Below the pieces are notes generated by a model. The model saw only the letters and a program-made list of their open reading frames with translations. It had not been told where the DNA came from and ran no database searches. A DNA stretch of 61,271 nt, taken from the NCBI GenBank assembly GCA_051000345.1, contig JBPCOJ010000086.1:1-61271 (forward strand), written 5' to 3'. The DNA comes from JBHENC01 sp051000345. GTDB taxonomy: Bacteria > Acidobacteriota > Blastocatellia > Pyrinomonadales > Pyrinomonadaceae. Below are positions 1 through 7,635 of this stretch, one piece after another; position 1 is the stretch's first letter, and each line of letters opens with the position of its first letter. The translations under genes and the position numbers were made by a program.

Positions 1-1
1 C

Positions 2-127
2 GAGAAGGGCGGTCAAGACCCGAACTCGACAACCGGCGATGGTCATCCGCCGCGCCCCGGCGAAAAAGGCACGCAGGGCGGCATGGCCGGTCAGGGACTC
101 GGTCAAGAAGGCGGCGGCTCGAAGTAG
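2..127 (+). CDS. C-terminal tail of a Gly-rich protein (partial)
   Basis: An open frame enters from the left edge and ends at TAG (125-127). The visible 41 residues are rich in Gly, Gln, Pro and Lys, ending in QEGGGSK. This looks like a disordered, low-complexity tail, so no function can be assigned. The start and any domains lie outside the window. It could be a chance open frame, but the composition and the position ahead of a 139-bp gap before the next start fit a real gene end. Confidence 0.4.
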   Translation, partial: EKGGQDPNSTTGDGHPPRPGEKGTQGGMAGQGLGQEGGGSK

Positions 128-266
128 AGTTGTCGCACACCTGATTATTTGAGTTGTAGAACACAAGGCGCGCTCGAAACGCACAGTGTCGCAAAACTCA
201 CAACACGATGAGCGCGAGTTTGTATCCACTTCGGATCGACTCGCGCTCTTTCCATATGCTTAAACG

Positions 267-1205
267 ATGACCACAACCGCCGCCGCGCACGCGTCCACGC
301 CGGATACATCAGAAGACCCGCAGCCCGGCACGCGCATAGACGATTTCACCGTCGCTTATCGAATCGCTCACGGCATGAACGCGGACGTGTTCGCCGTCTG
401 GCATCACGAACTGCGCGCGCCCCTTGTCTGCAAGCGCCTTCGTCCCGCCGATGAACATTATCTCAAATGGCGCAGGCTGCTGCGCGCGGAAGGCGCGGCG
501 CTCGCGCGCATGAACCATCCCGGCATCGTCCGGCTCATCAATCAAAACATGAGCGCGCGGCTTCCCTATTTGCTTCTCGAACACATCGGCGATCAAACCT
601 TACGCACGGAATTGAACGATCAAGGTAGTTTCGCGGCGGACGCGGCGGTGCGCATCGTGCAGCACACGGGCGCGGCGCTCACGCACGCACACGCGCGCGG
701 ATTCGTTCACAGAGATTTGAAGCCGTCGAATATTATTTTGCGCGACGGGCGTCCGGTGCTGCTCGATTTCGGCGTGGCGTGGAAATGGCAAACAAGGAAG
801 CGTCCGCCGGATCGTTCGGGAACGCCGCAGTATCTCGCGCCGGAACAAATTCTCCGCGAACCTTTAACTCCTGCGACAGACGTTTACGGGCTAGGCTTGC
901 TGCTCTTTGAACTCATCGCAGGCGCGCGTGCGTTCCGCGCAGGAGACGCGCCGCGACATGACCGACACGCTCCCCTCGAAGCGCGCTATCCGCAATTAAT
1001 CGAAGCGCCGCCGCTTGAGCTGCTGCGCGAAAAAAAAGCGCCGCGCAAACTCGCAACTGTCATCGCACGCTGTCTCGCAAATCATCCGCGCGACAGATAC
1101 GCAAGCATTGCAGGGCTGCTCGCCGCGCTCGATCCGTTCACGAAACTAAAAGTTTGGCCGCAGGAAGCCGCGCGCAGTCAAAAGGATTTCGCGCCGTTTG
1201 AATAA
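267..1205 (+). CDS. Serine/threonine protein kinase, single catalytic domain
   Basis: Hanks-type kinase of 312 aa, expected to phosphorylate Ser/Thr on protein substrates in the cytoplasm. Visible motifs are the ATP-anchoring Lys in LVCKRL (about residue 56), the partner Glu in RAEGA (about 75), the catalytic loop HRDLKPSN (148-155), DFG (167-169) and APE (191-193). The glycine-rich loop is degenerate (AHGMNADVF). There is no membrane segment or C-terminal sensor domain, unlike many PknB-like kinases, so it is a soluble, domain-only kinase. The ~28 N-terminal residues are low complexity. It stands alone; the next gene, a cupin, is convergent. No substrate can be named. Confidence 0.9.
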   Translation: MTTTAAAHASTPDTSEDPQPGTRIDDFTVAYRIAHGMNADVFAVWHHELRAPLVCKRLRPADEHYLKWRRLLRAEGAALARMNHPGIVRLINQNMSARLPYLLLEHIGDQTLRTELNDQGSFAADAAVRIVQHTGAALTHAHARGFVHRDLKPSNIILRDGRPVLLDFGVAWKWQTRKRPPDRSGTPQYLAPEQILREPLTPATDVYGLGLLLFELIAGARAFRAGDAPRHDRHAPLEARYPQLIEAPPLELLREKKAPRKLATVIARCLANHPRDRYASIAGLLAALDPFTKLKVWPQEAARSQKDFAPFE

Positions 1206-1223
1206 ATCTAGAAACGTAGAAGC

Positions 1224-1601
1224 CTATTCGGTCTCCGCCGCTTCACCCGGACGATGGTCTTCGATGGAGTAAGCAGGGCCGCACACAAGCAACATCGTCA
1301 ACGGCGCTGCGCCCGTATTTTCGAGCGTATGCACTTGCCCGCGCGGAATAAAAACGGCGTCGCCCGCTTCGACTTCGCGCGTCTCTGCGCCGACGGTCAT
1401 GTGGCCTGTCCCGCGCAGTATGTAATAGATTTCTTCTGTTTCGAGATGATGATGCCGCCCGATCTTCGCGCCGACGGGCATCACTTCTTCGGCGAGGCTA
1501 CAGCGTTCGATGTGCGAAGTAGTGCGGTCAACGAGCGGGCGAATCTCCGAACCGTGCGGTGTGTTAATGATGGCGGCGTTGCGGCGTTTGACAATAAGCA
1601 T
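1224..1601 (-). CDS. Cupin-domain protein
   Basis: Small single-domain cupin of 125 aa. The first cupin motif is GRHHHLETEEIYYILRG (about residues 47-63), with a His cluster and Glu that normally bind a metal. The second is GDAVFIPRGQVHTLENTG (about 80-97), with its conserved His. The family includes mannose-6-phosphate isomerase-like and dioxygenase-like proteins, so the substrate is unknown. It lies 12 bp downstream of tRNA-Arg on the same strand and may share its transcript. It is convergent with the kinase gene. Confidence 0.85.
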   Translation of the reverse strand: MLIVKRRNAAIINTPHGSEIRPLVDRTTSHIERCSLAEEVMPVGAKIGRHHHLETEEIYYILRGTGHMTVGAETREVEAGDAVFIPRGQVHTLENTGAAPLTMLLVCGPAYSIEDHRPGEAAETE

Positions 1602-1613
1602 AATGATGAGAAA

Positions 1614-1686
1614 TACGCCCGGTAGGATTTGAACCTACGGCCTCCTGCTCCGGAGGCAGGCGCTCTATCCACTGAGCTACGGGCGC
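1614..1686 (-). tRNA. tRNA-Arg (anticodon CCG)
   Basis: The minus strand folds as a standard cloverleaf. The acceptor arm is GCGCCCG (from 1686) paired with CGGGCGT, with discriminator A at 1614. The D arm contains AGCTCAGTGGATAGAGC, the anticodon stem is CCTGC/GCAGG with loop CTCCGGA, and the T arm contains GGTTCAAATCC. The anticodon CCG reads the Arg codon CGG. No CCA is encoded. The AT-rich integron-type cassettes begin about 150 bp away. Confidence 0.95.
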
Positions 1687-1837
1687 ATTGTGCCGCCTAA
1701 TCTAACACACACGCTCCCGGCATCGCCAGACCTACAGGCAAATTCAATCTAACTTACTCAACCAGCCGCCAGACAATAAACCGTATTATAATATGCACCT
1801 ATGAAGTATTATTAAGCTATCTGTCCTATAATATTTG

Positions 1838-2516
1838 TTCGACCTTTTCGCTTTTGTAACGTATGCGTGAAGAACAGCAACTCAAAATTACCTTTCGAGA
1901 AGCGACTGTTGCTGATGCTTTAGCCGTTGGCAGAGTTCAGGTTCAATCTTGGAGAGAATCTTTTGTTGGCATTGTCCCGCAAACCTTTCTTGATAAAATG
2001 TCGGTTGAAAATCGGGCTAAAAAGTTTGAAGAGGGTTTCGCCGTTGATTTCTATAAAATGTTTGTGGCGGAAACACAGGAGAACGGAATTGTCGGCTTTG
2101 CCGACTTTGGCAAGGCTCGTGATAATCATAATCAATACGAAGCGGAACTTTACGCAATTTACTTGTTGCGTGATTTTCAAAGAAAAGGCATTGGCGGCAA
2201 ACTTTTTGACTTAGGCGTTCAATCTCTTGTCGCCCAAAATATGAATTCCTTGAGTTTGACCGCTCTGGAAATAAGTCCGTATAAACCGTTCTATGAGAAA
2301 ATGGGCGGTCATTTCGTTGAACGAAAGACGACGAACATCGAAGGCGAAAGTTACGCTACGGTAGTGTATGGCTGGGATAGATTAGTTGCGTCCTAAAGAT
2401 GAAGGCAAGGTCGAACAAATCATTGGACGTGAGGGCGAAATAGCGACTTTCTTAAAACGGTCTTTGGTTTCCCCGACGTTGCGTAGTGGCGGTTTCGCCC
2501 CACGTCAATTCAATCG
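1838..2516 (+). mobile_element. Integron-type gene cassette A (GNAT acetyltransferase + attC1)
   Basis: This 679-bp unit holds one gene and a downstream attC-like site. It begins inside the heptamer GTTCGAC (1837-1843), cut after the G. It ends at the G of attC1's R' box (2516). If the ends are joined, the circular form has R' = GTTCGAC, the exact reverse complement of the R'' box GTCGAAC at 2410-2416. That 7/7 match is predicted only if the two ends belong to the same cassette. The gene is AT-richer than the chromosome around it. Cassette B follows directly. No integrase gene is in the window. Confidence 0.72.
1863..2396 (+). CDS. GNAT-family N-acetyltransferase
   Basis: A 177-aa GNAT protein, expected to transfer acetyl from acetyl-CoA to an amine. 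The N-terminal strand starts FREATVADALAVGRVQ. The acetyl-CoA-binding motif is in YLLRDFQRKGIGGKLF (about residues 99-114, with the Q/R-x-x-G-x-G/A signature RKGIGG). The C-terminal part is FYEKMGGHFV. The substrate is unknown. Its base composition is lower in GC than the flanking kinase and cupin. It is the payload of cassette A, starting 20 bp after the R'-like box and ending 13 bp before attC1. TATAAT-like hexamers at 1787-1792 and 1827-1832 may provide a promoter. Confidence 0.88.
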   Translation: MREEQQLKITFREATVADALAVGRVQVQSWRESFVGIVPQTFLDKMSVENRAKKFEEGFAVDFYKMFVAETQENGIVGFADFGKARDNHNQYEAELYAIYLLRDFQRKGIGGKLFDLGVQSLVAQNMNSLSLTALEISPYKPFYEKMGGHFVERKTTNIEGESYATVVYGWDRLVAS

Positions 2517-2522
2517 TTCGGT
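2410..2522 (+). other. attC1: attC-like recombination site
   Basis: A 113-bp imperfect palindrome directly after the GNAT gene. The left end is R'' GTCGAAC (2410-2416) followed by ATTGGACGTGAGGGCGAAA. The right end is TTTCGCCCCACGTCAATT followed by R' GTTCGGT (2516-2522). The arms pair except for extra unpaired bases (GG against G, GA against G), the feature by which integron integrases choose a strand. Both length and internal sequence resemble attC3 at 27.4 kb. The R' boxes read GTTC rather than the usual GTTR, and the R'' boxes co-vary (CGAAC). Confidence 0.7.
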
Positions 2523-2556
2523 CGCTTCGCTTGCTGTTAGAATTTGGTTTTATTAT

Positions 2557-3996
2557 ATGAGAATGGATTACGTCATTTTGAAACGAGTAGCGAAATTTAC
2601 CGCCTGCCTTTCATTGGTAATCATTTCATGTATACCTTCATTAGCACAAAATAACGAAGGTAGATTTACCTTACGGCGAAGGGCGACTTTAGTTGGGCAT
2701 AACCGCCAAGTTGAGAGCATTGCTCTTAGCTCCAATAATCAATTCCTTGCAACATCCGATGACAGAGAAACACGGTTATGGAATACAGCGACCGAACAAC
2801 TGATTACGGTTCTTGATGGTGTGATGGCTCGCTTTAGCCCTGACGGGAACGTGTTAGCTACCACGCGCGGCAAAGTGGTCAATCTCTGGGATGCAGCAAC
2901 GGGTGCACCCAAAGTTTCACTGACTGGTCATGAAAAAGATGTTTCTTCGGTGGCTTTCAGCCCAGATGGTCAAAGGGTAGCGACCGGAAGCACAGATGGA
3001 ACGGCTAAGATATGGGATGCCACGACAGGGCGCACAATTTCTAGCTTGGTCGTGCATCAAGTCAAACGGCTTCCGAGATACAGAATTGTATCAAGAGCGC
3101 GGCGTTGTTGCATAAATCTATATATTGCGGTTTCGGGTCTGAAATTTGACGGGTCTTCCACAATATATGGGCACAAAACCCTATTTATGCAACAAAGCCC
3201 AAGAGCGCTGTCAATTCCAGTTCGAGTTTTTGTTTCATTTAGTCCGAACGGGAGCAGCATATTGGCACAGAGTTATCAATCCCGAACGGCAAAGCTGTTT
3301 GATGCTGTGACGGGGCAGCTACAGGCAGAGTTGGGAGGACACACGCAAGAAATCGGAGTGTATATTACACAGAATGAACCAACTGAAGTTTGGAGAGCCA
3401 GCTTTAGTCCAGATGGAAGATTTATTGTGACTGAAAGTATTGATACGGCGAAGCTATGGGAAGCAGCTACGGGAAGGCTGAGAGATACCGTCGGCTTATT
3501 ATCAGTGGGAACCTTCAGCCCTGACGGACGCTTGTTTGGTTTGGTAAAGAAAAATGGAATTGTCGGGTTGTTGAATATCGAAACGGGAAACGTCCAAGCT
3601 CTAAACGTAAACACATCTTTCCTGAATCAGATGGTTTTCAGTTCAGACAGTCAAACGCTGGTAATAGGAAGTGGTTACAAAGATTACAGGGCTACATTCA
3701 TAGAAGTTCGTACAGGACGAGTTAAAGCAAATGTGCCGCTCGTCTCCGAGTTGGGTTTTGATTTAGTGAGCGACTATCAGAAAAATGTTGACCTGCTTTC
3801 CTTCCATCCAAACAACCGGATTGTAATGGGAGCTAATCACGGCTCAATCAGATTGTGGGATGCGGCAACGGGACAACTAATCACTGAAACAAACGAAGGA
3901 CGTGACCCTGCCGCTTTTAGTTCCAATGGAAAGATGATTGTAGCAGCGGGCGCAAATAAGAAAACAATTCTACTTTGGGAGGCAATGAACAACTGA
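2557..3996 (+). CDS. Secreted WD40 beta-propeller protein with an in-frame MITE
   Basis: A 479-aa protein with an N-terminal signal peptide (hydrophobic stretch FTACLSLVIISCIPSLAQ) and repeated WD40 blades of the form FSPDG...LWDAATG. It should form a beta-propeller outside the cytoplasm that binds a partner or surface; no enzymatic motif is seen. The open frame extends upstream to 2386, but the start at 2557 gives the signal peptide, whereas the upstream codons read through attC1. About 36 codons (nt 3101-3208) derive from a MITE and its duplicated target. They interrupt a blade with CINLYIAVSGLKF...MFMQQ-like foreign sequence without breaking the frame, so the protein may still be made with an altered loop. 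Confidence 0.8.
   Translation: MRMDYVILKRVAKFTACLSLVIISCIPSLAQNNEGRFTLRRRATLVGHNRQVESIALSSNNQFLATSDDRETRLWNTATEQLITVLDGVMARFSPDGNVLATTRGKVVNLWDAATGAPKVSLTGHEKDVSSVAFSPDGQRVATGSTDGTAKIWDATTGRTISSLVVHQVKRLPRYRIVSRARRCCINLYIAVSGLKFDGSSTIYGHKTLFMQQSPRALSIPVRVFVSFSPNGSSILAQSYQSRTAKLFDAVTGQLQAELGGHTQEIGVYITQNEPTEVWRASFSPDGRFIVTESIDTAKLWEAATGRLRDTVGLLSVGTFSPDGRLFGLVKKNGIVGLLNIETGNVQALNVNTSFLNQMVFSSDSQTLVIGSGYKDYRATFIEVRTGRVKANVPLVSELGFDLVSDYQKNVDLLSFHPNNRIVMGANHGSIRLWDAATGQLITETNEGRDPAAFSSNGKMIVAAGANKKTILLWEAMNN
3101..3199. mobile_element. 99-bp MITE with IS903/IS5-like ends
   Basis: The left end is GGCGTTGTTGCATAAATC (3101-3118). The right end, read inward on the other strand, is GGCTTTGTTGCATAAATA (3199 leftward), a near-perfect inverted repeat. 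It is flanked by a 9-bp direct repeat CAAGAGCGC (3092-3100 and 3200-3208). Nine-bp duplications and GGCTTTGTTG ends are typical of the IS903 group of the IS5 family. A second inner inverted pair (ATATATTG / CAATATAT) lies near the ends. There is no transposase, so movement would depend on an autonomous element elsewhere. Confidence 0.88.
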
Positions 3997-4033
3997 ATAG
4001 CTCTGCAAGGTTCGCCGTTCCTCTCAACGCGCA

Positions 4034-4105
4034 ACCGAACAAGTCCTTGCACCTGACTTTTTAATCGCTCCGCTCTTAAAAAGCAGGTGAAGTCCAGCGT
4101 TCAGC
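4034..4105 (+). other. attC2: attC-like recombination site
   Basis: A 72-bp imperfect palindrome after the WD40 gene. R'' is ACCGAAC (4034-4040). The L'' arm is TGCACCTGACTTTTTAA and the L' arm is TTAAAAAGCAGGTGA, with one unpaired A. R' is GTTCAGC (4099-4105). The CACCTG-A-CTTTTTAA / TTAAAAAG-CAGGTG stem with a bulged base is characteristic of integron attC sites. A terminator is less likely, because no T tract follows the stem. Confidence 0.7.
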
Positions 4106-4140
4106 TGCCGGAGGCATTATGCGGGAGCACAAAAAGGGCT

Positions 4141-4821
4141 ATGAGCCAATCGAGGCAAACGCCGGAATCAATCCAATCCGATTTTGACCGGATTGCCCTG
4201 CTCTCCAATGAGCAATGGGATCATAACGCGCATTATCACAGGTACTTGCTAAGCCGCATTCCCGCACGATGCCGGAACATTCTTGAAATCGGTTGTGGCA
4301 CAGGGGAATTCTCCCGATTGCTTGCCGTGCGCGCCGAAAAAGTCGTCGCCATAGATTTATCCACGCAGATGATTCGCCTTGCCCGCGAAGGCTCGAAACT
4401 TTATCCGAACATCGAATTCATAGAGGGCGATGCGATGACATATCAATTGCCGGATATTGGATTCGACTGTATTGCAACGCTGACGACGCTTCACCATTTA
4501 CCGATGGAAGCGACCTTAAGAAAAATAAGAAAGGCTTTGAAGCCCGGAGGCGTATTCGTTTGCCTCGATCTATATCAACGCTCTAACTCGCGCGATTTGA
4601 TTTTTGACGGCGTCGCTTATCCCGCAAGTTTATTTCTCACGCTGATAAAAACCGGAAAGCACAGACCTTCAAGAAAAGTGCGCGAGGCATACGACGAGCA
4701 TGGAAAAACGGATTCATATCTCACGCTGCCGCAGATAAAGCAGATTTGCGCTGACACGTTGCCGGGCGCGCAAGTCGCCAGACACTTATTCTGGCGCTAC
4801 GCTATCGTTTGGAAAAAATAA
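4141..4821 (+). CDS. Class I SAM-dependent methyltransferase
   Basis: A 226-aa Rossmann-fold methyltransferase. Motif I is NILEIGCGTGEFSRLLA, motif II is VVAIDLSTQMI, and the post-I region is FIEGDAMTYQLP followed by IGFDCIATLTTLHHL. The acceptor substrate cannot be told. The frame opens at 4087, but that segment overlaps attC2. The ATG at 4141 gives the usual N-terminus and lies 36 bp after the attC2 R' box, similar to the spacing in cassette B. It may be a further cassette that lost its attC or simply the chromosomal flank; no GCTGAAC partner box is seen downstream. Confidence 0.85.
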   Translation: MSQSRQTPESIQSDFDRIALLSNEQWDHNAHYHRYLLSRIPARCRNILEIGCGTGEFSRLLAVRAEKVVAIDLSTQMIRLAREGSKLYPNIEFIEGDAMTYQLPDIGFDCIATLTTLHHLPMEATLRKIRKALKPGGVFVCLDLYQRSNSRDLIFDGVAYPASLFLTLIKTGKHRPSRKVREAYDEHGKTDSYLTLPQIKQICADTLPGAQVARHLFWRYAIVWKK

Positions 4822-4885
4822 ATTGAAGATTAATTGGTAATCATCTTACGAGTCGGGTAAAGAAGCCTTCGGTATGCGGCCAGCT

Positions 4886-6229
4886 TTAGAGCGGAAGCCT
4901 AAGCTGCGCGATGCAGCCGCGATGTGTTTGTCTATTTTCCAGAGTGAGCGTGCCGCCATGCGCTTCTGCTATCTGACGGCAGAGCACCAGACCGATGCCT
5001 GCGCCGCCGGGCTTGGTAGTAAAAAAAGGGACGAATAAATTAGCGGTGCTTGACAGGCCGTAACCCTCGTCCTCGACCAGCAAGTGCAAATACGATGCGT
5101 TCTTCGTCCACGTCACGCTCACGCCGCCGCCTGTTTCGAGTGCCGCGTCCACCGCGTTACGAAGAAGATTGATAAGCAACTGATCCAACTGATCTCCGTC
5201 GGCCTGAATCGTTAGCGGCACGCCCGGGCGCACTACGACCGGAAGCCGCATCTCAAGGCGCGCAACGCGCCGCACCCACTCACAGACATCGAGCGGCGCG
5301 TACTGCGGTCTCGGCAATCTGGCGAGGCGCGCGTAAGCTCCCATGAAGCGGTTCAAGGCGGCAGAGCGCGACCCGATCACAGTCAATCCGCGCTGCATGT
5401 CCTCGCGCCAGTCCGCAGGTTTCGGTTCACGCGCCAGCAAAGTCTCTAGGCTTCCTGCGATGGAACTAATCGGCGCGAGCGAATTATTGAGTTCATGCCC
5501 GAGCACGCGCACCAAGCGCTGCCACGCCTCGCGCTCTTCTTCGCGCAGAACGCGGCTCAAGTTTGCAAGCACCAATAGTTGATGCGGCTGCCCGCGCTCG
5601 CGGAATGTGCCGCGACGCGCTTCCCAGCGCCCCGCTGCTTCGCCCGGAAAAGTCTTTTGCAAGGTGCGCGCGTGCGTATCTTGATGCAGGCAATCGGAGA
5701 GGCCGAGTTCGTCTGCGCTGCGCCCCAGCAGTCTCTCGCTTGATTGCCCTAACAAATGTTCACCCGCGCGATTGACGAGTCGCAAACGATTCGACGCATC
5801 GAAGGCGAAGACGGCAACGTCTATCTCCGCCATCACTGTGCGAAGCAAGGCCGTCGCCTCCATCGCGCCGAGCCGCTGTTCGCGCAAGGTTTCGCCGAGC
5901 GCGTTGACTTCGAGCATCGCTTCGCCGAGCGCGTCGTCACGCCCTGCGCCGCGCGCGCGAATCGAATAATCGCCTTCTCTAAGCGCCGCGAGTAAGTTCG
6001 AGAGAGTTTGCAAATGCCGCACGACACGCTCGCGCAAAACAAAAGCGAAGCCGCACCACACGCTCAAGATAAAAACGGAGAGCGTCCACTGCACCTTCGC
6101 TGTGTAAGCATTGCTCCACAACATCGACAGCGAGACCGAGACGCCCGGCAGACCGGACATCAAGGCCAACAGCAGGATGCGCCTTTCATAACTCGTCCGG
6201 CGCTTATCCTGCTTTTTTCCTTTGTTCAT
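4886..6229 (-). CDS. NtrY-like sensor histidine kinase
   Basis: A 447-aa membrane kinase that should autophosphorylate and signal to the adjacent NtrC-type regulator. Two hydrophobic segments (about 18-38 and 46-66) flank a very short loop, so no periplasmic sensor domain is present. A HAMP-like region and a PAS domain (about 130-225) follow. The H-box has His245 in VLGHELNNSLAPI. The ATPase domain shows the N box NLLRNAVDAA (354-363), G1 DEGYGLS (387-393) and G2 GGAGIGL (408-414). Its start overlaps the regulator stop by 4 bp, so the two are translationally coupled. It is the last gene of the long exporter operon. Confidence 0.92.
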   Translation of the reverse strand: MNKGKKQDKRRTSYERRILLLALMSGLPGVSVSLSMLWSNAYTAKVQWTLSVFILSVWCGFAFVLRERVVRHLQTLSNLLAALREGDYSIRARGAGRDDALGEAMLEVNALGETLREQRLGAMEATALLRTVMAEIDVAVFAFDASNRLRLVNRAGEHLLGQSSERLLGRSADELGLSDCLHQDTHARTLQKTFPGEAAGRWEARRGTFRERGQPHQLLVLANLSRVLREEEREAWQRLVRVLGHELNNSLAPISSIAGSLETLLAREPKPADWREDMQRGLTVIGSRSAALNRFMGAYARLARLPRPQYAPLDVCEWVRRVARLEMRLPVVVRPGVPLTIQADGDQLDQLLINLLRNAVDAALETGGGVSVTWTKNASYLHLLVEDEGYGLSSTANLFVPFFTTKPGGAGIGLVLCRQIAEAHGGTLTLENRQTHRGCIAQLRLPL

Positions 6230-7605
6230 AATCCGTAGCGTTGAATGCGGCGATAAAGCGCGCTGCGGCTCAAACCGAGCGCTTCGGCAGCCTTGTTGAC
6301 GTTACCATCGAAGCGCAGGAGAGTTTTGCGAATGAGAAAACCTTCAACCTCTTCGATGCTCATTTCTTCGAGCCGCCCCGAATGCTCATGCCCTGATCGT
6401 AAACCGAGATCGGGCGCTTCGACAACATCGCCGCGCGCCATCAACACCGCGCGCTCTATGACATGGCCTAGTTCACGAACATTGCCCGGCCAAGCGTAAT
6501 TCAGCAAAGCCTTCGTCGTCGCTTCATCGAAATTTTCGAGCGGCTTGCGATAACGCCGCGCATAATGACGCAGGAAATGCTTTGCCAGCAGCAGCACGTC
6601 ATCTTCGCGCTCGCGCAGCGGCGGCAGATTTATCTCGACTGTGTTCAGGCGAAAAAGCAAGTCCTGACGAAAGCGATTCTGTTTCACATCTTCGTTCAAG
6701 TCGGCATTCGTCGCCGAGAGAATCCGCGCATCCACGCGATGAGTTTTCGATGACCCGACGCGCTCGAACTCGCCCGTCTCGATCACGCGCAATAGTTTCG
6801 CTTGCTGGTTGAGTTGAATATTCGCAATCTCATCGAGAAAAATCGTCGAGTTATGGGCTAGCTCAAAACGCCCGACGCGATCCGTTTTGGCATCCGTGAA
6901 CGCGCCCTTCACATGCCCGAACAATTCACTATCGAATGTTCCTTCCGAAAGCCCGCCGATGTTGACCGTAACCATCGGCTTCGCGGCGCGTTGCGAAATT
7001 AAGTGAAGCGTCTGCGCGACGACTTCCTTGCCCGTGCCGTGCTCGCCCGTAATCAACACGTTGGCGTCCGACGGCCCGACGTGTTCTATGAGTTGCAAGA
7101 CGGACTGCATCGCTCTCGATTCGGCGATCAGCACAGGGCGCTTGACGTTATCCACATCGCGCAGCAATTTATTTTCGGCTTCGAGATACTGCCCTCTGCG
7201 AAGCGCGCGACCCAATTCGATTTGAGTTCGCAGCACGGTCAGAAGGCGCGCGTTCTCCCAAGGCTTTTGAATAAAATCGCGCGCGCCGCGCCGCATCGCT
7301 TCAACCGCCGTCTCGACGCTGCTCCACGCCGTCATCACGACGACGGGCAGCGTGCCGTCTATGCTTTGAATGCTGGAAAGAAGATCGAGGCCTTCCTGCC
7401 CTGAAGTAGTATCGCGCGTGTAGTTGAGATCGATCAGCAGGACATCGAAATCTTGCGCGGCAAGCGCTTCGAGCACCTTCGCGGGCGATGTCACAGACTC
7501 GATCCGGTAACCCTCGCCTTTGAGCAAAAGACGCAGCGCCTCCAACACGTCCGGCTGATCGTCCGCGACAAGCACGCGCGGTGTTATTGAAGCCGTACTC
7601 TTCAT
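6226..7605 (-). CDS. NtrC-family sigma-54-dependent response regulator
   Basis: A 459-aa enhancer-binding protein. The receiver domain (about 8-125) has Asp15/16, the phospho-acceptor Asp59 (LLIDLNY) and Lys115 (FIQKPW). The AAA+ domain has Walker A GEHGTGKE (188-195), the sigma-54 contact loop GAFTDA (235-240) and Walker B TIFLDE (255-260). The Fis-type HTH is at the C-terminus (NKAAEALGLSRSALYRRI). It should bind an upstream palindrome and drive sigma-54 promoters. A sigma-54-like promoter lies 20 kb upstream at the operon head, which suggests the operon encodes and is switched on by its own activator. Confidence 0.95.
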   Translation of the reverse strand: MKSTASITPRVLVADDQPDVLEALRLLLKGEGYRIESVTSPAKVLEALAAQDFDVLLIDLNYTRDTTSGQEGLDLLSSIQSIDGTLPVVVMTAWSSVETAVEAMRRGARDFIQKPWENARLLTVLRTQIELGRALRRGQYLEAENKLLRDVDNVKRPVLIAESRAMQSVLQLIEHVGPSDANVLITGEHGTGKEVVAQTLHLISQRAAKPMVTVNIGGLSEGTFDSELFGHVKGAFTDAKTDRVGRFELAHNSTIFLDEIANIQLNQQAKLLRVIETGEFERVGSSKTHRVDARILSATNADLNEDVKQNRFRQDLLFRLNTVEINLPPLREREDDVLLLAKHFLRHYARRYRKPLENFDEATTKALLNYAWPGNVRELGHVIERAVLMARGDVVEAPDLGLRSGHEHSGRLEEMSIEEVEGFLIRKTLLRFDGNVNKAAEALGLSRSALYRRIQRYGL

Positions 7606-7635
7606 AACGACACTTCTCGTTCCTTAATCACACGC

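Larger units (their letters stand above)
2517..4099 (+). mobile_element. Integron-type gene cassette B (WD40 protein + attC2)
   Basis: A 1,583-bp unit running from the TT of attC1's R' box to the G of attC2's R' box. Joining its ends gives R' = GTTCGGT, the exact reverse complement of attC2's R'' ACCGAAC (4034-4040). Its single gene starts 40 bp in. The cassette has itself been hit by a 99-bp MITE. It is long for a cassette but within the known range. Confidence 0.7.

Noticed and set aside
1699..1760. Two GTTAGAT sequences (minus strand) that match the standard attC R' box
   Set aside because: Neither has a complementary L arm or R'' box at a sensible distance; the region between them and 1837 does not fold as an attC.
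4822..4885. Small inverted repeat GATTA-N5-TAATC between the convergent methyltransferase and kinase genes, considered as a terminator or attC
   Set aside because: The 5-bp AT stem is weak, no T tract follows, and no R boxes are present.
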